64,000 bases of DNA from Zoroaster sp. YZ-2022 (GCA_029582265.1 CM055816.1:32020052-32084051), one strand, 5' to 3'. Shown: positions 53,172-63,851, numbered from the stretch's first letter. Notes: a model not told the origin generated them from the letters alone. A program made the numbers and translations.

Positions 53172-53381
53172 AGGGACAGTATCGTCACAATCAACAGCGC
53201 ATGAAATCGGAATGCTAGTTTTAGATTACTGCCATAATACTTAACATAATAAGGTCATATTACCGTTGCTGCTGCATAAATGAGTCGGTAATTTTCAGTC
53301 ACTGTGACTGTTCATCTTAAACTAGGACAGCGATTCCATGCCCTGTTGAAAGTCTGCCCTGATTGTGACGATACTGCCCCT
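53172..53381. mobile_element. Kolobok-like MITE, AGGGACAGTATCGTCACAAT ends (210 bp)
   Basis: Left TTAA 53168-53171 then AGGGACAGTATCGTCACAAT; right GATTGTGACGATACTGCCCCT then GTAA (mutated TTAA). A second copy is at 61985-62192 and a lone left end at 10633. Confidence 0.8.
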
Positions 53382-54386
53382 GTAACTGTATTGTACATAT
53401 TTGTTTCGGACATCTCTGTCATGGGTCTACAAATATTAATGTATTAATCTTACATACTTGATGGTTTTAACCTATAACTAATTTATTTTTCTGAGGTGCT
53501 GCAATTTAAAAAAAAGAAAAGAAACAATTTCCAAAATTAAATTCAGGAATAAGTACCTCTTTAGAATGAATACATGTACACAAATCTTAATGCATTTTTT
53601 ACTATTTTCTTGTGAACTATGTACAAGATACACATTAATATATCATCTTATGTTTTATTTAAATCTGTGTATAACTTACATGTACATTGTACACTCACTG
53701 GCCATAAGTATTAATTTGCCACATCCCCAAAGTTCAGTTTAGAGAACTGTGTTACAGTAATTTATTTTATTTTATTTACACTGACTTAAGACTTCTTGAA
53801 AGTGCCTGTGTTTTGAAGTCAGGGTTCTGTTTTACTGTTCTTGCTCGGAAATTATGTAATACACGATCGATGAAATCAGATTAAATGATCATCTCACCTG
53901 TTACTTGTAAAGTGCTATTTTGAGCATGTTGCAATACTTTTGGCCAGTGAGTGTACATTATGATGTTTACACATGTATAATTCAAATACTAAGCAAGCAT
54001 GCATACATGTTAAAGCAGTTTTCCCAACATAACCAGACCAGTAATTAAGTACAAATGTACACAAAATGTACTTCCCCATTGAAAGCACTGCCATGTTATT
54101 AAAAACACTGCATACTGTACTGTACATGTGGTTCCTTAAACAAGATCAGTGTATGCACTGGAAACGCATGCAATGCAATAACGTTAAAGTTATAGAATTG
54201 GCAAACACAAACTTTGTATTCATGTCTAACGTGGTGTTACCTCGGACAAAAATATTTCAATGAATGTCTGTACCATCATCAACTTTACAGTGTTATAAGT
54301 AAGACTAATTGTGGTGACACCATGTGAAATTCTCTATTGAGTAGTAATAATTAGTTCTGAAAAGAACTGGAGGTTACAACTCAACG
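53382..54386. other. intron sequence, nothing recognised
   Basis: AT-rich. GTACACTCACTGGCC at 53689 and its inverse GGCCAGTGAGTGTAC at 53942 bracket about 270 bp; they may be ends of an unassigned MITE. Confidence 0.45.
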
Positions 54387-54416
54387 TTTCGATCAGTGTG
54401 CTCTGATCGTCTTCAG
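54387..54416 (-). ncRNA. hammerhead-ribozyme-like core, probable Penelope-type relic
   Basis: Minus strand: CTGAAGA, a stem CGATCAG / CTGATCG with loop AGCACA, then GAAA overlapping the stem end and CGTTGAG. CUGANGA, stem II and GAAA are the conserved hammerhead core, and this exact style (CTGAAGA...GAAACGTTG) is known from Penelope-like elements. I could not identify a convincing stem III or cleavage site, so activity is not claimed. Confidence 0.4.
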
Positions 54417-55114
54417 GAGAATACTGGACTCTGGGAAACCCTACTGCTTTACAGTGTTATGTTTTAATGTTCATAGAGTACGTGTGAAACTTTAATCATG
54501 TTTTTATTTGTTGAAAATAAAAATGTTGTACCTTCCTTATACAGATCTCAATATTTTTAAAATTTATTTGAAAATGGTGTATTTGTTTAAATATTATGAT
54601 TTTATTATAAGTATTTCGTGTTTGCAAAACATGATAGGAAAGATCTTATTTTCCTATCTTCCTTTCTACACCTCACATATGATGCTCAATATGCGACAGA
54701 GTGAACCCCCTCCCATTGTGTCTTTATTGTGTTCCAGGAATCTTAGGAATTCTTCAGAGGATTTCGGGGGTGGGGGAGGTCCGTTAACAATAGAACAACA
54801 GTGTGTTAGTGTATATTTGGGGGGTGGCACTCTGCCGCATATCGAGCATGGTACATGTATAACACCTCAAGTCAAGCTACATCCTTGCTATCCCTAAAAG
54901 GACCGCCTTCTGTAGTAATTGTTTGATTTTTATATTTTATATTTTTGGGGGGAAGGTACATGTCATTATAGTTTCTTCCAAATGGCATTTTGTTTCTTTT
55001 TCTTATCCCTAAAAAAGGAGGCTTGGGAAGAAACTTGGTAATCCTATGCGAGGGTGCCATGCAAAATTGCACCCCATGAAAGCATTAAACAAGAAATTTG
55101 ATTTGTTTCTGCAG
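54417..55114. other. intron sequence before exon 7
   Basis: AT-rich; the acceptor TTTGTTTCTGCAG ends at 55114. Confidence 0.5.
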
Positions 55115-55426
55115 GTCCCCCTGATACCCCTGTGATAAATGGTAGTTTACAGATGACTGAGAATGTGTCGACTACCCTGACATGCATGGCAGATATGGGG
55201 TATCCTGATGACTGGAGCTTGGATTGGTTCAATGGAGACACAGATATCATGCCTATGTCTAATACCACAGCAGCCCAATCAAGTGAACGCTACAAGTTCA
55301 GAAGTCAGATTGGGTTTACACCTACGAGACAAGACAATCGTAACATCATCAAGTGTACTGCACAGAAGGATTCATGGATAACACAACCATTGCCAGAAGG
55401 GTCTTGGGGTCCTATTGATGTCCAAT
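55115..55426 (+). CDS. exon 7: immunoglobulin domain
   Basis: Acceptor TTCTGCAG|GTCC, donor CCAAT|GTAAGT (GT at 55427). 312 bp, phase 1-1; opens GPPDTPVINGS. Landmarks are TTLTCMADMG (B-strand Cys), LDWFNGD (Trp) and NIIKCTAQ (F-strand Cys). Sequons NVS and NTT. The GPP start and NG.L pattern resemble membrane-distal to middle domains of nephrin-type receptors. Confidence 0.92.
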
Positions 55427-55663
55427 GTAAGTACTTTTATTTTTTTAAATAACGTGAACATGTAACATTTAGACGAACAAATAACATGTATTGTAATGCA
55501 TTATCATCTTCACCCTTAACATCACGTTTACTTGAACTGAATTTTATTATAAAATATCAGAAAAATAACAAATGTTGTAAACATTTCTGTATAATTAAAC
55601 TGATGTAGACCTGTTTGTTTTATAATAAGGGAAGTTTGTTGCATGGTCTTTACAGCAGGTTAA

Positions 55664-55924
55664 CCCTAACCCCCTAGGTATTCTGGCTAGGAACCTTCCT
55701 GATCCTCAAATCCTCCAGTGCACTTTTGGAAACATGCCCTTATCTTCAAAATGCAACTTGCATTTTCATTGGTCTTTCATATTGAGCACTTATGGCCTGT
55801 ACTTCTTGCCAGGTAGTAATTTTGTCCCATTTGAAAAGGTGAAAGTACCAGTTTCCAACAGTGCTGAATGTTTACCAAAAAGTGCCCCTTTGAGGATTTT
55901 GCAGGATTTGGGGTGGTTATAGGG
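55664..55924. mobile_element. TTAA MITE, CCCTAACCCCCTAGG family (261 bp)
   Basis: TTAA 55660-55663 and 55925-55928; ends CCCTAACCCCCTAG and GGTGGTTATAGGG. Relatives at 59081-59711 and 62345-62583, in the opposite orientation. Confidence 0.85.
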
Positions 55925-56003
55925 TTAATGACTGGATTTGGGCATGTCACAGACGAAAAGGACTGAACTGAAGCCTGTGACCATGCCCAAAACAGATAAT
56001 TAA

Positions 56004-56612
56004 CCCTAACCTTTCCAAATCCTTCAAAATCCTCTTTGCCAAAGTGAAGGATTGAGGTTATGTGGAAATTGCAGTGTTGAAGGATTTTGAAGGATTGAGG
56101 GCAGATGTGATTATTTGCTTGGTGGATTATGGAGGATTGAGGTTATCAGGCTATATTTGACTTGGATGAAAATGGAGGATTGGGGTTACATGGTACATGT
56201 TGGTCTGTCCAAAAAATGATTTTGGAGGATTGAGGTTATTAGGCATACTTGCCTTCCTTCCTTCCTTCATGGTACATGTACACATACATGTACATCCAGG
56301 TTTCGTCAGTGCTTGGGTCAGTGGACACTGTTTATTGCTCCATGCATGCAGGGAGGGTCCCTGGCCATGTACGTACATGTATCACAGATTAGAAACACAT
56401 GTGTGCATACATGTACATGTCATGTGCTTGCTTTACTACTGAAGAAATTTTGGAGGATTCAGGTTATGTGTAAGCAAAATGGGCCTAGGGAGTTAGGAAG
56501 GATTCAGGTTACATGTATGTGTATGTGTAAGCAAATGGGCCTAGGGAGTTACATGTAGGGAGGATTCAGGTTATGTGTAAGCAAATGGGCCTAGGGAGTT
56601 AGGGAGTAAGAG
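56004..56612. mobile_element. TTAA element with GGAGGATTGAGGTTA internal repeats (609 bp)
   Basis: TTAA 56000-56003 and 56613-56616; left end CCCTAACCTTTCC, right end GGGAGTAAGAG. About nine GGAGGATTSAGGTTAT units at irregular spacing inside, some with ACATGT inserted. Confidence 0.75.
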
Positions 56613-56650
56613 TTAACCTGCAGTAAAGACCAAGTGTCAAACTTTTATTC

Positions 56651-57751
56651 CCATTCATACATGTACATGTACATTGTATGTAAATGCCCATATCAAATTC
56701 GTTTTACAAATGTTAAATTTTAATTTTTGTTTTGTCGTTTATGAGAAAAATAGTGGAAATGCATTCAGATTTGTTTATAAATTGTGTGCATTCTAATGTA
56801 GAAATAGATCACAACCTGTGATCCATTTCAGATTTGAACACGTGTTTTCCTTTTCTTGAAAGTACAGGAACTCAGACAGAAACAATTCTTAGAATGATTG
56901 GTACCAAGTACATGTACACACGTACACGTACATGTAAGACCCAAAAAGTCTCTGGTTTCTGGTCACCACATGCAATTAGTTTTATTTTTATTTGCTAGGA
57001 AACGATGTCCAATTGCACCCAAAATTGCTGGATCGATTGGAATTCTGTGTTTGAAACGACTTTTTCACATCTATAGGGGTATAAACGTTTGCCCTATTTG
57101 TAAGGCCTCTCTTAGCCACCATACTTTTGTGTATAGGAAATTTGGTCTGGTTCCACTAACCGTGTATATACATGTATGTGTATTACATGTTTCACTGGTT
57201 GGCAAAAAAAGATGACCAAAAAAAACCAAAAACAAAAAACAAGTACACATTATGTACATGTATGAGTTGGCATTTTTTAGTTTTCTTATTTGCTATGAAA
57301 TGATGTCCAATTGCAGCCAAAATTACTGGATCGCTTGGAATTCTGATGCACAGTGTTTTAAATGACCTTTTCACAAAAGCCACCATACATTGTGTAAGGA
57401 AATTTGATCTGGTTCTAATAACCACAAAATACCGCACCATTTTTGAAGCCGACCTATGAATTGACCAGAAAGACCGGAGACTTTGTTTTGGCCAAAGCTT
57501 TTAGATAATAATTCATTCAGGTTGTTTTCGGGCTTATTGCCCGATTTCTGAGGCCTCTGGCTCTGGTTTTTTTAACATATACCAAAAAGCTTAATGGCAC
57601 TTTGAGAGTCTCAAATTTTGTAAAGATACAGAACTGGAAACCAGTTTTCATATTTTTTTGAAGCATGGACCTAGATTGATCTCCCATGTAGCTTAATGAA
57701 AATTCTACAAGTTTGGTTTATGTGTGTGAGCTATCGCTGAACAGCCAAATG
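56651..57751. repeat. intron sequence with two internal duplications
   Basis: ATGTCCAATTGCA-CCAAAATT-CTGGATCG occurs at about 57005 and 57300. The 57110-57540 block (CCACCATAC, GGAAATTTGGTC, TTTCACTGGTTGGCAAAAAA, TTAGATAATAATT) recurs at about 61365-61580, next to exon 8. Confidence 0.7.
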
Positions 57752-59080
57752 TTAACGGAATTTTGTCAACCAAAAAAAGAGACCAGATTGTTTTGGCTGA
57801 AACACAAAAATGCCAGAAACAATATTATTCTTTCCTATTTACAATGAATGAGTATGAGTGGAACTTTAAGAAAGTGCACAGTAACCCCAAGTATTTGGAC
57901 TATTTTGATGGAGCGGCTCAATTGAAAATAGTGTTTCGGACGTTACATTTTCCGTTAACAATCTTACCCTTATTTGACTCACTAGGACTACAATTTATTT
58001 ATATGATATCAGTATTAAAATCCACTTTCTGGGTACCCCATTCCAATGCTTAAAAAGAAAGTAACATTCTGTTATTGCAGTGACGTTGTTTAAAATTTGT
58101 TCATCAAATAAAAAAGTTACCTCATTTTCCGTAAACAATTTGGTAACGTCCGAAACAATATTAATTTTGAAGTATCAAAAAATACAGGAATTGTAAAACC
58201 TATTTATTATTTCATTTTGAAAGAACCTCAAGGCAGCTTCCCATCACAGCATAAATTAATGCTGTATCTAATTGCATTATCATTATATCAGCAAAACAAA
58301 TTTTCCGTTAACAGTTGTAACATCCGAACTTGACTGTAACGTCCGAAACAAAAATACCATTTCTCAGCTAATAACTCAAAGTTGATGGTACCCAAAGTGA
58401 TTTAATCATCATAAAATAAAACACTGTTATTACTAAAAAAATCTAGACATGAATTAGATCATTCTTGTCCAACAAATTTCTCATGACACAAAATATTTGT
58501 TTGGACGTTACACAATTTGGTTGTTAACACAAAATTGAAAATTTTTAATGCTGTTTTTATTCTATCAACATTTTATGACTCCAATTTCTTTTTACATGTC
58601 AAGAAAAATATTTCATTCATTTCATTCAGTTTTAACATTAAATACAACATGCATTTGATGCCAAAATAAAATTTACTATCAAATTTAAAGCTTTTTACAA
58701 TACCAATTGGCAACAATGAAATTTTTCAAGACACTGTATGTGATGCATGACATTGCTAGATTGTTTTGAAATAACCTCACTTTTAATTAAACCAAATCAA
58801 TTTCAACTAGAACTGCTCATCAGAATTCTGGAGCAATATAAATAATACTTTCTGGGGTATTGTAAACATGTTTCGGACGTTACGGCATAGTGTTAACACA
58901 CATTTCTGCATGCATGCTGATCCCCCTATGAACGAAATAGATGACTTCAGTTCCACAGTAATTATTGTGGGATATAATACAGTACATTTGTATTACATTT
59001 GTATAAATTATATGCAAATAAGCAAGTCCTTGGCCATGACCTTGAGAAGCCTGCCTGCTACATGTAGCTGCAGTGTTTAA

Positions 59081-59711
59081 CCCTAACCACCCTATATCCT
59101 CAAGTCCTCCAAGGGGCACTTTTTTGGAAAAAATTCAGCACTGTTGGAAACTGGTACTTTCACCTCTTCAAATGGAGTGTCGTGGCCGAGCGGTCTAGCT
59201 TACCGGACTCAAGTTCTGGTGTTAGCAGCAGAATGTGGGTTCGAATCCCGGCCGTGACACTTGTGTCCTTGAGCAAGACACTTAACCATGATTGCTTCTC
59301 TCCACCCAGGGGTTAAATGGGTACCTGTGAGGGCAGAGTTGGTTGATTAGCCCTACATGTATATGCGCTGTAATGGCAACAATTGAGCTGTATACTCCCC
59401 AGGGAGCTGAGATGGTTTCAGGAATGATTTATGAGCCTTATGCGCAGGGGTAATGATATAATGCGCCTTGAGCACCACTCAGTTGGTGGATACGTGCGCT
59501 ATATAACAGTCCATACATTATTATTATTATTATTATTATAAATGGGGCAAAATTACTACCTGGCAAGAAGTACAGGCCGTAAGTGCTGAATATGAAAGAT
59601 CAACGAAAATGCATGGTGCATTTTGAAGATAAGGGCATGTTTCCAAAAGTGCACTGATGGGTTTTGGAGGATTCAGGAAGGTTCCTAGTCAGAATACCTA
59701 GGGGGTTAGGG
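59081..59711. mobile_element. TTAA MITE (CCCTAACC family) with a SINE inside
   Basis: TTAA 59077-59080 and 59712-59715; left CCCTAACCACCCTA, right CCTAGGGGGTTAGGG. The SINE at 59176-59539 splits it; otherwise colinear with 62345-62583. Confidence 0.85.
59176..59539 (+). mobile_element. tRNA-Leu-derived SINE, 6-bp target duplication AAATGG
   Basis: Head GTCGTGGCCGAGCGGTCTAG, CAA-like anticodon in ACTCAAGTTC, B box GGTTCGAATCCC, then CCTTGAGCAAGACACTTAAC, a middle domain, GCGCCTTGAGCACCACTCAG and GTGCGCTATATAACAGTCC, then (TTA)n. AAATGG at 59170-59175 and 59540-59545; the empty site is visible at 62437. Confidence 0.9.
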
Positions 59712-59715
59712 TTAA

Positions 59716-60440
59716 TAAACAGTGAAGTTGGGTCATTACATGTACAGCACAAGTGCATGTATAGCACAACTTTTCTGTAAACTATATGTATAGAAATAAG
59801 CAAACTTCTTAGGAGACACCTGCTGCAAGTAAAATCAATGTTTCCTTTAGCCAAACATTTTCTTTGGAGACTTTTTGATCAATAAAGTCCATTTAATTAA
59901 CAGGAGGTCCAAAACATGCAAAAGCAATTTTATGAAATTCATACCTGTATAAACTAACGACCTTATAGTTTTGAGCCAACGATACGTTTGTTGTATTCAA
60001 AGATCTTGAACCATATCATTTTAATGTTAATATTGTTGTATTTCTGCAAGTTTTATTCTTAAATTGTGTTAAATGCACTTTTTCAATTATAACATGATAT
60101 ACTACAACTTTACTCATCTGGATTTGTAAAAAATAATAAAGCAAACAGATTAACCAGTTCGCGTCGGAGGCCGTGTATACACGCAATTTTTTTTTGGACA
60201 GCGGATCGGAGAGCGTCTAAACACGCCACAGGATTCTCGGGAATATTTGTATAGATTCCCGGTCGACGTGGCAATGAGCCATAAGCATACAGTGGAAGAC
60301 GCGGTCTCCCGGTCACGCTCTGGTGAGCACCATTGGTCGTGTTTGTGCGGTAAAATAAACCCGCCACGGGTTCGGAAAACTTTTTATTCCGGTGCGAACT
60401 GGTTAAACATTAGCAAAGTTTGTTATCTGATTGAGATGTT
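59716..60440. other. interior of the motif-bearing repeat region
   Basis: GC-richer patch at 60150-60400 with GTTCGCGTCGGAGGCCGTGT and CCGGTGCGAACTGG, mutually inverse, suggesting a further small inverted-repeat element (about 60155-60405). No gene. Confidence 0.45.
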
Positions 60441-60827
60441 AACATCATGTAACGTCCGAAACAAAAACAGGCCATTGTCTTTGGTACCATACAAAGCCTA
60501 CATGTAGTATGCAGTTCAGTGTATTTCAGGTTTTCTAAATGATTACCACCTCAATCAAGTTAATATTTCATGCAATTTTACATTACATGAACAGCATTTG
60601 GAAGTATGTAGATCTAAATTAGATGGATTAACTTTACAAGAAGTATTGTAGTTGAGAGGATACACTGGTTAGCAATTTGTGTGGTCATTTGAATACAGAC
60701 TTTGCATTTAAATATTAATATGTTAGTATATTTCCTTCCTGCAAATAAGCTGACAGACCACTGAAACCAAAGCAAAGCCATAAAAATGAGAAAAGCTGAG
60801 ATGTTAACATAGTGTAACGTCCGAAAC

Positions 60828-61607
60828 ATAGTTAGGGTTAAATCTAAAAATGTTCAGCCAATGTAATTTTTCAATTTTTTTTTCATATAATTATTTTGCA
60901 TCATCCATTGTTTACATGCAATAAGTTTGACCCCTAAAAAGCCAGTCCTACAATGCCAGACAAAAACTTTAAATAGTGAAACCCAGTATTTTCGGCTATT
61001 TTTGATTTTAAAGCAATGTAAAAATGCAATTGGTTGTGATAGAAACTCAAAAATTGGCATAAATAATCTCTGAACCATGCTCTTAACATTAACATTCATT
61101 GCTAAAGTAGGCAATAAAGCATGAGTTGAATTTCACAATTTTGAGATATACAACAGTTTGTAGTAAAACATAAGAGTGTTGTTAATGTTCAAGTATGTTT
61201 CACAAGTTTAGAGATAGATTTAAGCTCAGGCTTTTGAATTTTTCAAAAATATAAATTGTTTGGATGAGAAAAATACATGTTTGAAGTGTGTTGACTTATT
61301 TTCATTTTTGACCCTCTTGGTTGACACAAATGGTATATGTTAAAAAAACCAGAGCCCTCTCTAAACCACCATACCTTGTGTATGGGAAATTTGGTCCGGT
61401 TCTGTATCACATGTTTCACTGGTTGGCAAAAAAAAATGACCAAATACAAAAAAGGGCCTTACCGCACAGATTTTGAAGCTGACCTAAGACCAGAAACCAA
61501 AGACTTTTTTTTTTTTTTTTTTTTTTTTCCCTAACCTTTTAGATAATAATTTGTTCAGGTTGTTTTTGGGTTATTACCAGTTGATGTACACTGTCTTATA
61601 CACACAG
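60828..61607. other. end of the intron before exon 8
   Basis: 61365-61580 repeats the block at 57110-57540. T22-type run at 61507-61528. Acceptor CTTATACACACAG ends at 61607, with a weak pyrimidine tract. Confidence 0.5.
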
Positions 61608-61952
61608 ATTCAGCATTTATCACCGATAAGGCAGATAACAATAAGGCTGGTGCTACAGATGGTGAAGATGAGGATTTGACATGCATTGCAAAAGGCAATC
61701 CTGTACCTGACATGATGTGGTATAATCCAAACAACTCAATGATAACCAGTGGTTCAAATACTGACAAGTACCTGGTGGAAAACACATACATGTACACACA
61801 TGTAGATGATGCTGGCCTATATGGAGATGTGATTACCAGCAAATTGACCATCAAGAGAGTGAACTCCGAGATGGACTACGGGGTGTATACCTGCAACAGC
61901 TCCAATGGAATCGGAGGAAATGACTCGCATGAAATCTTACTCAATGCATCAA
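61608..61952 (+). CDS. exon 8: I-set immunoglobulin domain
   Basis: Acceptor ACACAG|ATTC, donor TCAA|GTAAGA (GT at 61953). 345 bp, phase 1-1. Landmarks are DEDLTCIAKGNPVPDMMW (B-strand Cys, G-P-P turn, Trp), then LTIKRVNSEMDYGVYTC (D-x-G-x-Y-x-C) and NGIGGNDSHEILL (G strand), the classic I-set pattern. Sequons NNS, NSS, NDS and NAS. An in-frame ACATACATGTACACACATGT encodes TYMYTHV. Confidence 0.92.
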
Positions 61953-61984
61953 GTAAGATACAGTACATGTTACATGTACTTTAA

Positions 61985-62192
61985 AGGGACAATATTGTCA
62001 CAATCAACAGGGCATGGAATCGGAGTGCTCGTTTTAGATTAACTAATTAATACCCCACATGATAAAATTATATTACCGTTGCTGCTGCATATTTGTAAAT
62101 GAGCCAGTAATTTTCAGTCACTTCATCTTAAAATAGGACACCGATTCCATGCCCTGTTGAAATTCTGCTCTGATCGTGAGGATAGTGTTCCT
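61985..62192. mobile_element. Kolobok-like MITE, AGGGACAATATTGTCACAAT ends (208 bp)
   Basis: TTAA 61981-61984 and 62193-62196. Colinear with 53172-53381. It sits 28 bp downstream of the exon 8 donor. Confidence 0.85.
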
Positions 62193-62344
62193 TTAAAGGG
62201 ATTAAATGCAATAGGGATTTGTTTTAACTTAGAAACACAATGCACGACTCTGTATCCATGTTGAAATCATTTTGTTACCTTGTTAATATTGCCAATCCGT
62301 GGGTTTTTTGAATTTCTGTTGCGCTTGTTAAAAATCCATATTAA

Positions 62345-62583
62345 CCCTATAACCACCCGAAATCCATCCAAATCAAAGGGGCACTTTTTGGGGGGGAAAA
62401 TTCAGCAATTGATGGAAACTGGTACTTTCACCTCTTCAAATGGGCCAAAATTACTACCTGGCAAGAAGTACAGGCCATACATTGTAAGTGCTAAATATGA
62501 AAGATCAACGAAAATACATGGCGCACTGATGGATTTTGGAGGATTCAGGAAGGTTCCTAGCTAGAATACCTAGGGGGTTAGGG
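62345..62583. mobile_element. TTAA MITE, CCCTAACC family (239 bp)
   Basis: TTAA 62341-62344 and 62584-62587; left CCCTATAACCACCC, right CCTAGGGGGTTAGGG. The uninterrupted relative of 59081-59711. Confidence 0.85.
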
Positions 62584-62587
62584 TTAA

Positions 62588-63563
62588 TGAATGTACATAC
62601 ATTGAATGTACATCACCAGCATTTCTCTGATATCATAGCAGGTTCAAATGCAACATCATGGTTATTTTGTAGATTGTTAAAGTGGATTATAAATATATAT
62701 TTTTTTTGAACTTTTTGTGTTTTCTTGTTTAAAGATGTATCGCCCACATTTTTTGCCACCCCCCCCCCCCAAAAAAAAAGAAGAAAAAAGGACAGAACAA
62801 AACCAAGCTAATAAATTCTTAGTCGATTTCTTTCATAGCACACAGCAGCCATATTGTTTTTTCCTGTACACAAGTCTGTGAGAATCAGAATGAGGCTAAT
62901 GTCCAAAACGGATGTTGTCCCATTGTGATTCTTTATCCTGATTGGCTAAAACACAGTCATGTGGGGGTCGCGTAGTTACATGTTTGCACGCAAGTCTGGT
63001 TGGACAAGTTAATTAAACACGTGTATAGGTGTACCATTATACATCATTATGATTTGTGACTGGCTCTGGCAAAACCTTAAACTTGGACCCAACATTTTTC
63101 GGAGTGACCTCCCAAATTTATTGTGAAAATTAACCATGTTCCCAACGACGTTTCAGGATTTTTCTTTTTCCATCAAAATCTACAGAAATGCTCTATATGG
63201 TGACATGAAAATCTCAAACTGGTCCCTTGCGTCAGTTTTTGACCTTTTTATGGTTGTTATGCCGACAAGTTTCGGGATTTGTCAGAGCGGATCACAATTA
63301 GTTGTGGTTTGAAGTTAAAAACAATTTAAATTAAAACGTTTTGATATTTCATGGAATATAATGGTAAGCTTACAGTGTGTTCAAAAACAGCTATTGACTG
63401 GCATCAGGCACTAGTGCACGTCTACTTTGTGCCTGTGAGTGACCATTTATAACAGTGAATTTTAATATGACTTAGCAGTAGTTGAATATTTTTTAATGTG
63501 TCTTTTTCTGAACAATCAGATTTCAGAGTATACTGTATATATTTCATTGTTTTTTTTTTATAG
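62588..63563. other. intron sequence before the FN3 exon
   Basis: C-run/A-run at 62758-62780. Nothing else recognised. Acceptor: T9 tract then ATAG, ending at 63563. Confidence 0.45.
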
Positions 63564-63851
63564 GAAAACCTGACATGCCTACCAATGTTAACTGGAAAAG
63601 CCGTACTTCAAGCTCCCTCAACGTGACCTGGGAGCCTGGATATAATGGTGGTGAGGACCAGTGGTTCTATGTCGGCCACAGGAAGACATCGGACCCTGCA
63701 AGTATGGAGACATACAGTGAAAACATCACAAAAGAGATGATGTACATGTACATTGTGACTGGCCTTGATTCCTACACACAGTATGAGCTAAGGGTCTATG
63801 CTGAGAATAGCATTGGCAGAAATTATGGCAGCATAGTGGTGTACACATTGC
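63564..63851 (+). CDS. exon 9: fibronectin type III domain
   Basis: Acceptor TTTTTTTTTATAG|GAAA, donor TTGC|GTAAGT (GT at 63852). 288 bp, phase 1-1. Landmarks are PDMPTNVNW (A strand), SSLNVTWEPGYNGG (B strand Trp), WFYVGHR (C strand), LDSYTQYELRVYAENSIG (the Y-x-L/V-R-V-x-A-x-N signature of F-G) and YTL at the end. It follows the Ig run directly, the order found in nephrin-like receptors. Sequons NVT and NIT. An in-frame ATGTACATGTAC encodes MYMY. Confidence 0.93.

Larger units (their letters stand above)
55630..56650. mobile_element. old MITE (GTTTG...GGTCTTTA ends) invaded at two TTAA sites
   Basis: Left AAGTTTGTTGCATGGTCTTT, right AAAGACCAAGTGTCAAACTT, same family as 48649-48768. Removing the two TTAA elements below rejoins GGGCATGTCACAG and CCATGCCCAAAAC as in the intact relative. 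Confidence 0.8.
57752..60827. repeat. repeat region with a conserved GTAACGTCCGAAAC core
   Basis: Core copies at 57933 (reverse), 58143, 58317 (degenerate), 58336, 58500 (reverse, degenerate), 58870 (reverse), 60449 and 60814. GTTAAC often lies 15-30 bp away. Spacings are near 185 bp or multiples once the 635-bp insertion (element plus TTAA) at 59081-59715 is removed. Termini not located. Confidence 0.6.
10272..63851 (+). other. Ig-domain plus FN3 cell-surface receptor gene, nephrin-like, 3' part off the window
   Basis: Eight usable exons (208, 336, 342, 333, 345, 312, 345 and 288 bp) join in one frame to about 836 codons; a ninth Ig exon at 46528-48516 is dead. All junctions are GT-AG and phase 1, and each internal exon encodes one whole domain. 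Order: hydrophobic leader, V-like Ig, three C2-like Ig (exons 3, 4 and 6), Ig (exon 7), I-set Ig (exon 8), FN3. Multiple Ig followed by one FN3 near the membrane is the nephrin/Kirre-family layout, but other Ig-FN3 adhesion proteins are possible. Many N-glycosylation sequons occur in the Ig and FN3 exons, as expected outside the cell. Introns are 7.5, 22.4, 4.5, 3.7 (skipping the dead exon), 5.2, 6.2 and 1.6 kb and are mostly transposons. Transmembrane and cytoplasmic exons should lie to the right. Confidence 0.75.

Noticed and set aside
51863..53244. Open frames of 310-501 codons on both strands rich in PPSMALPPS or GGRESHGGR
   Set aside because: They are translations of the CCATGGCTCTCCCTCC minisatellite in all possible frames, with no splice or domain support.
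54508..54897. A 129-codon frame before exon 7
   Set aside because: Low-complexity AT-rich start, no family resemblance, no splice support.
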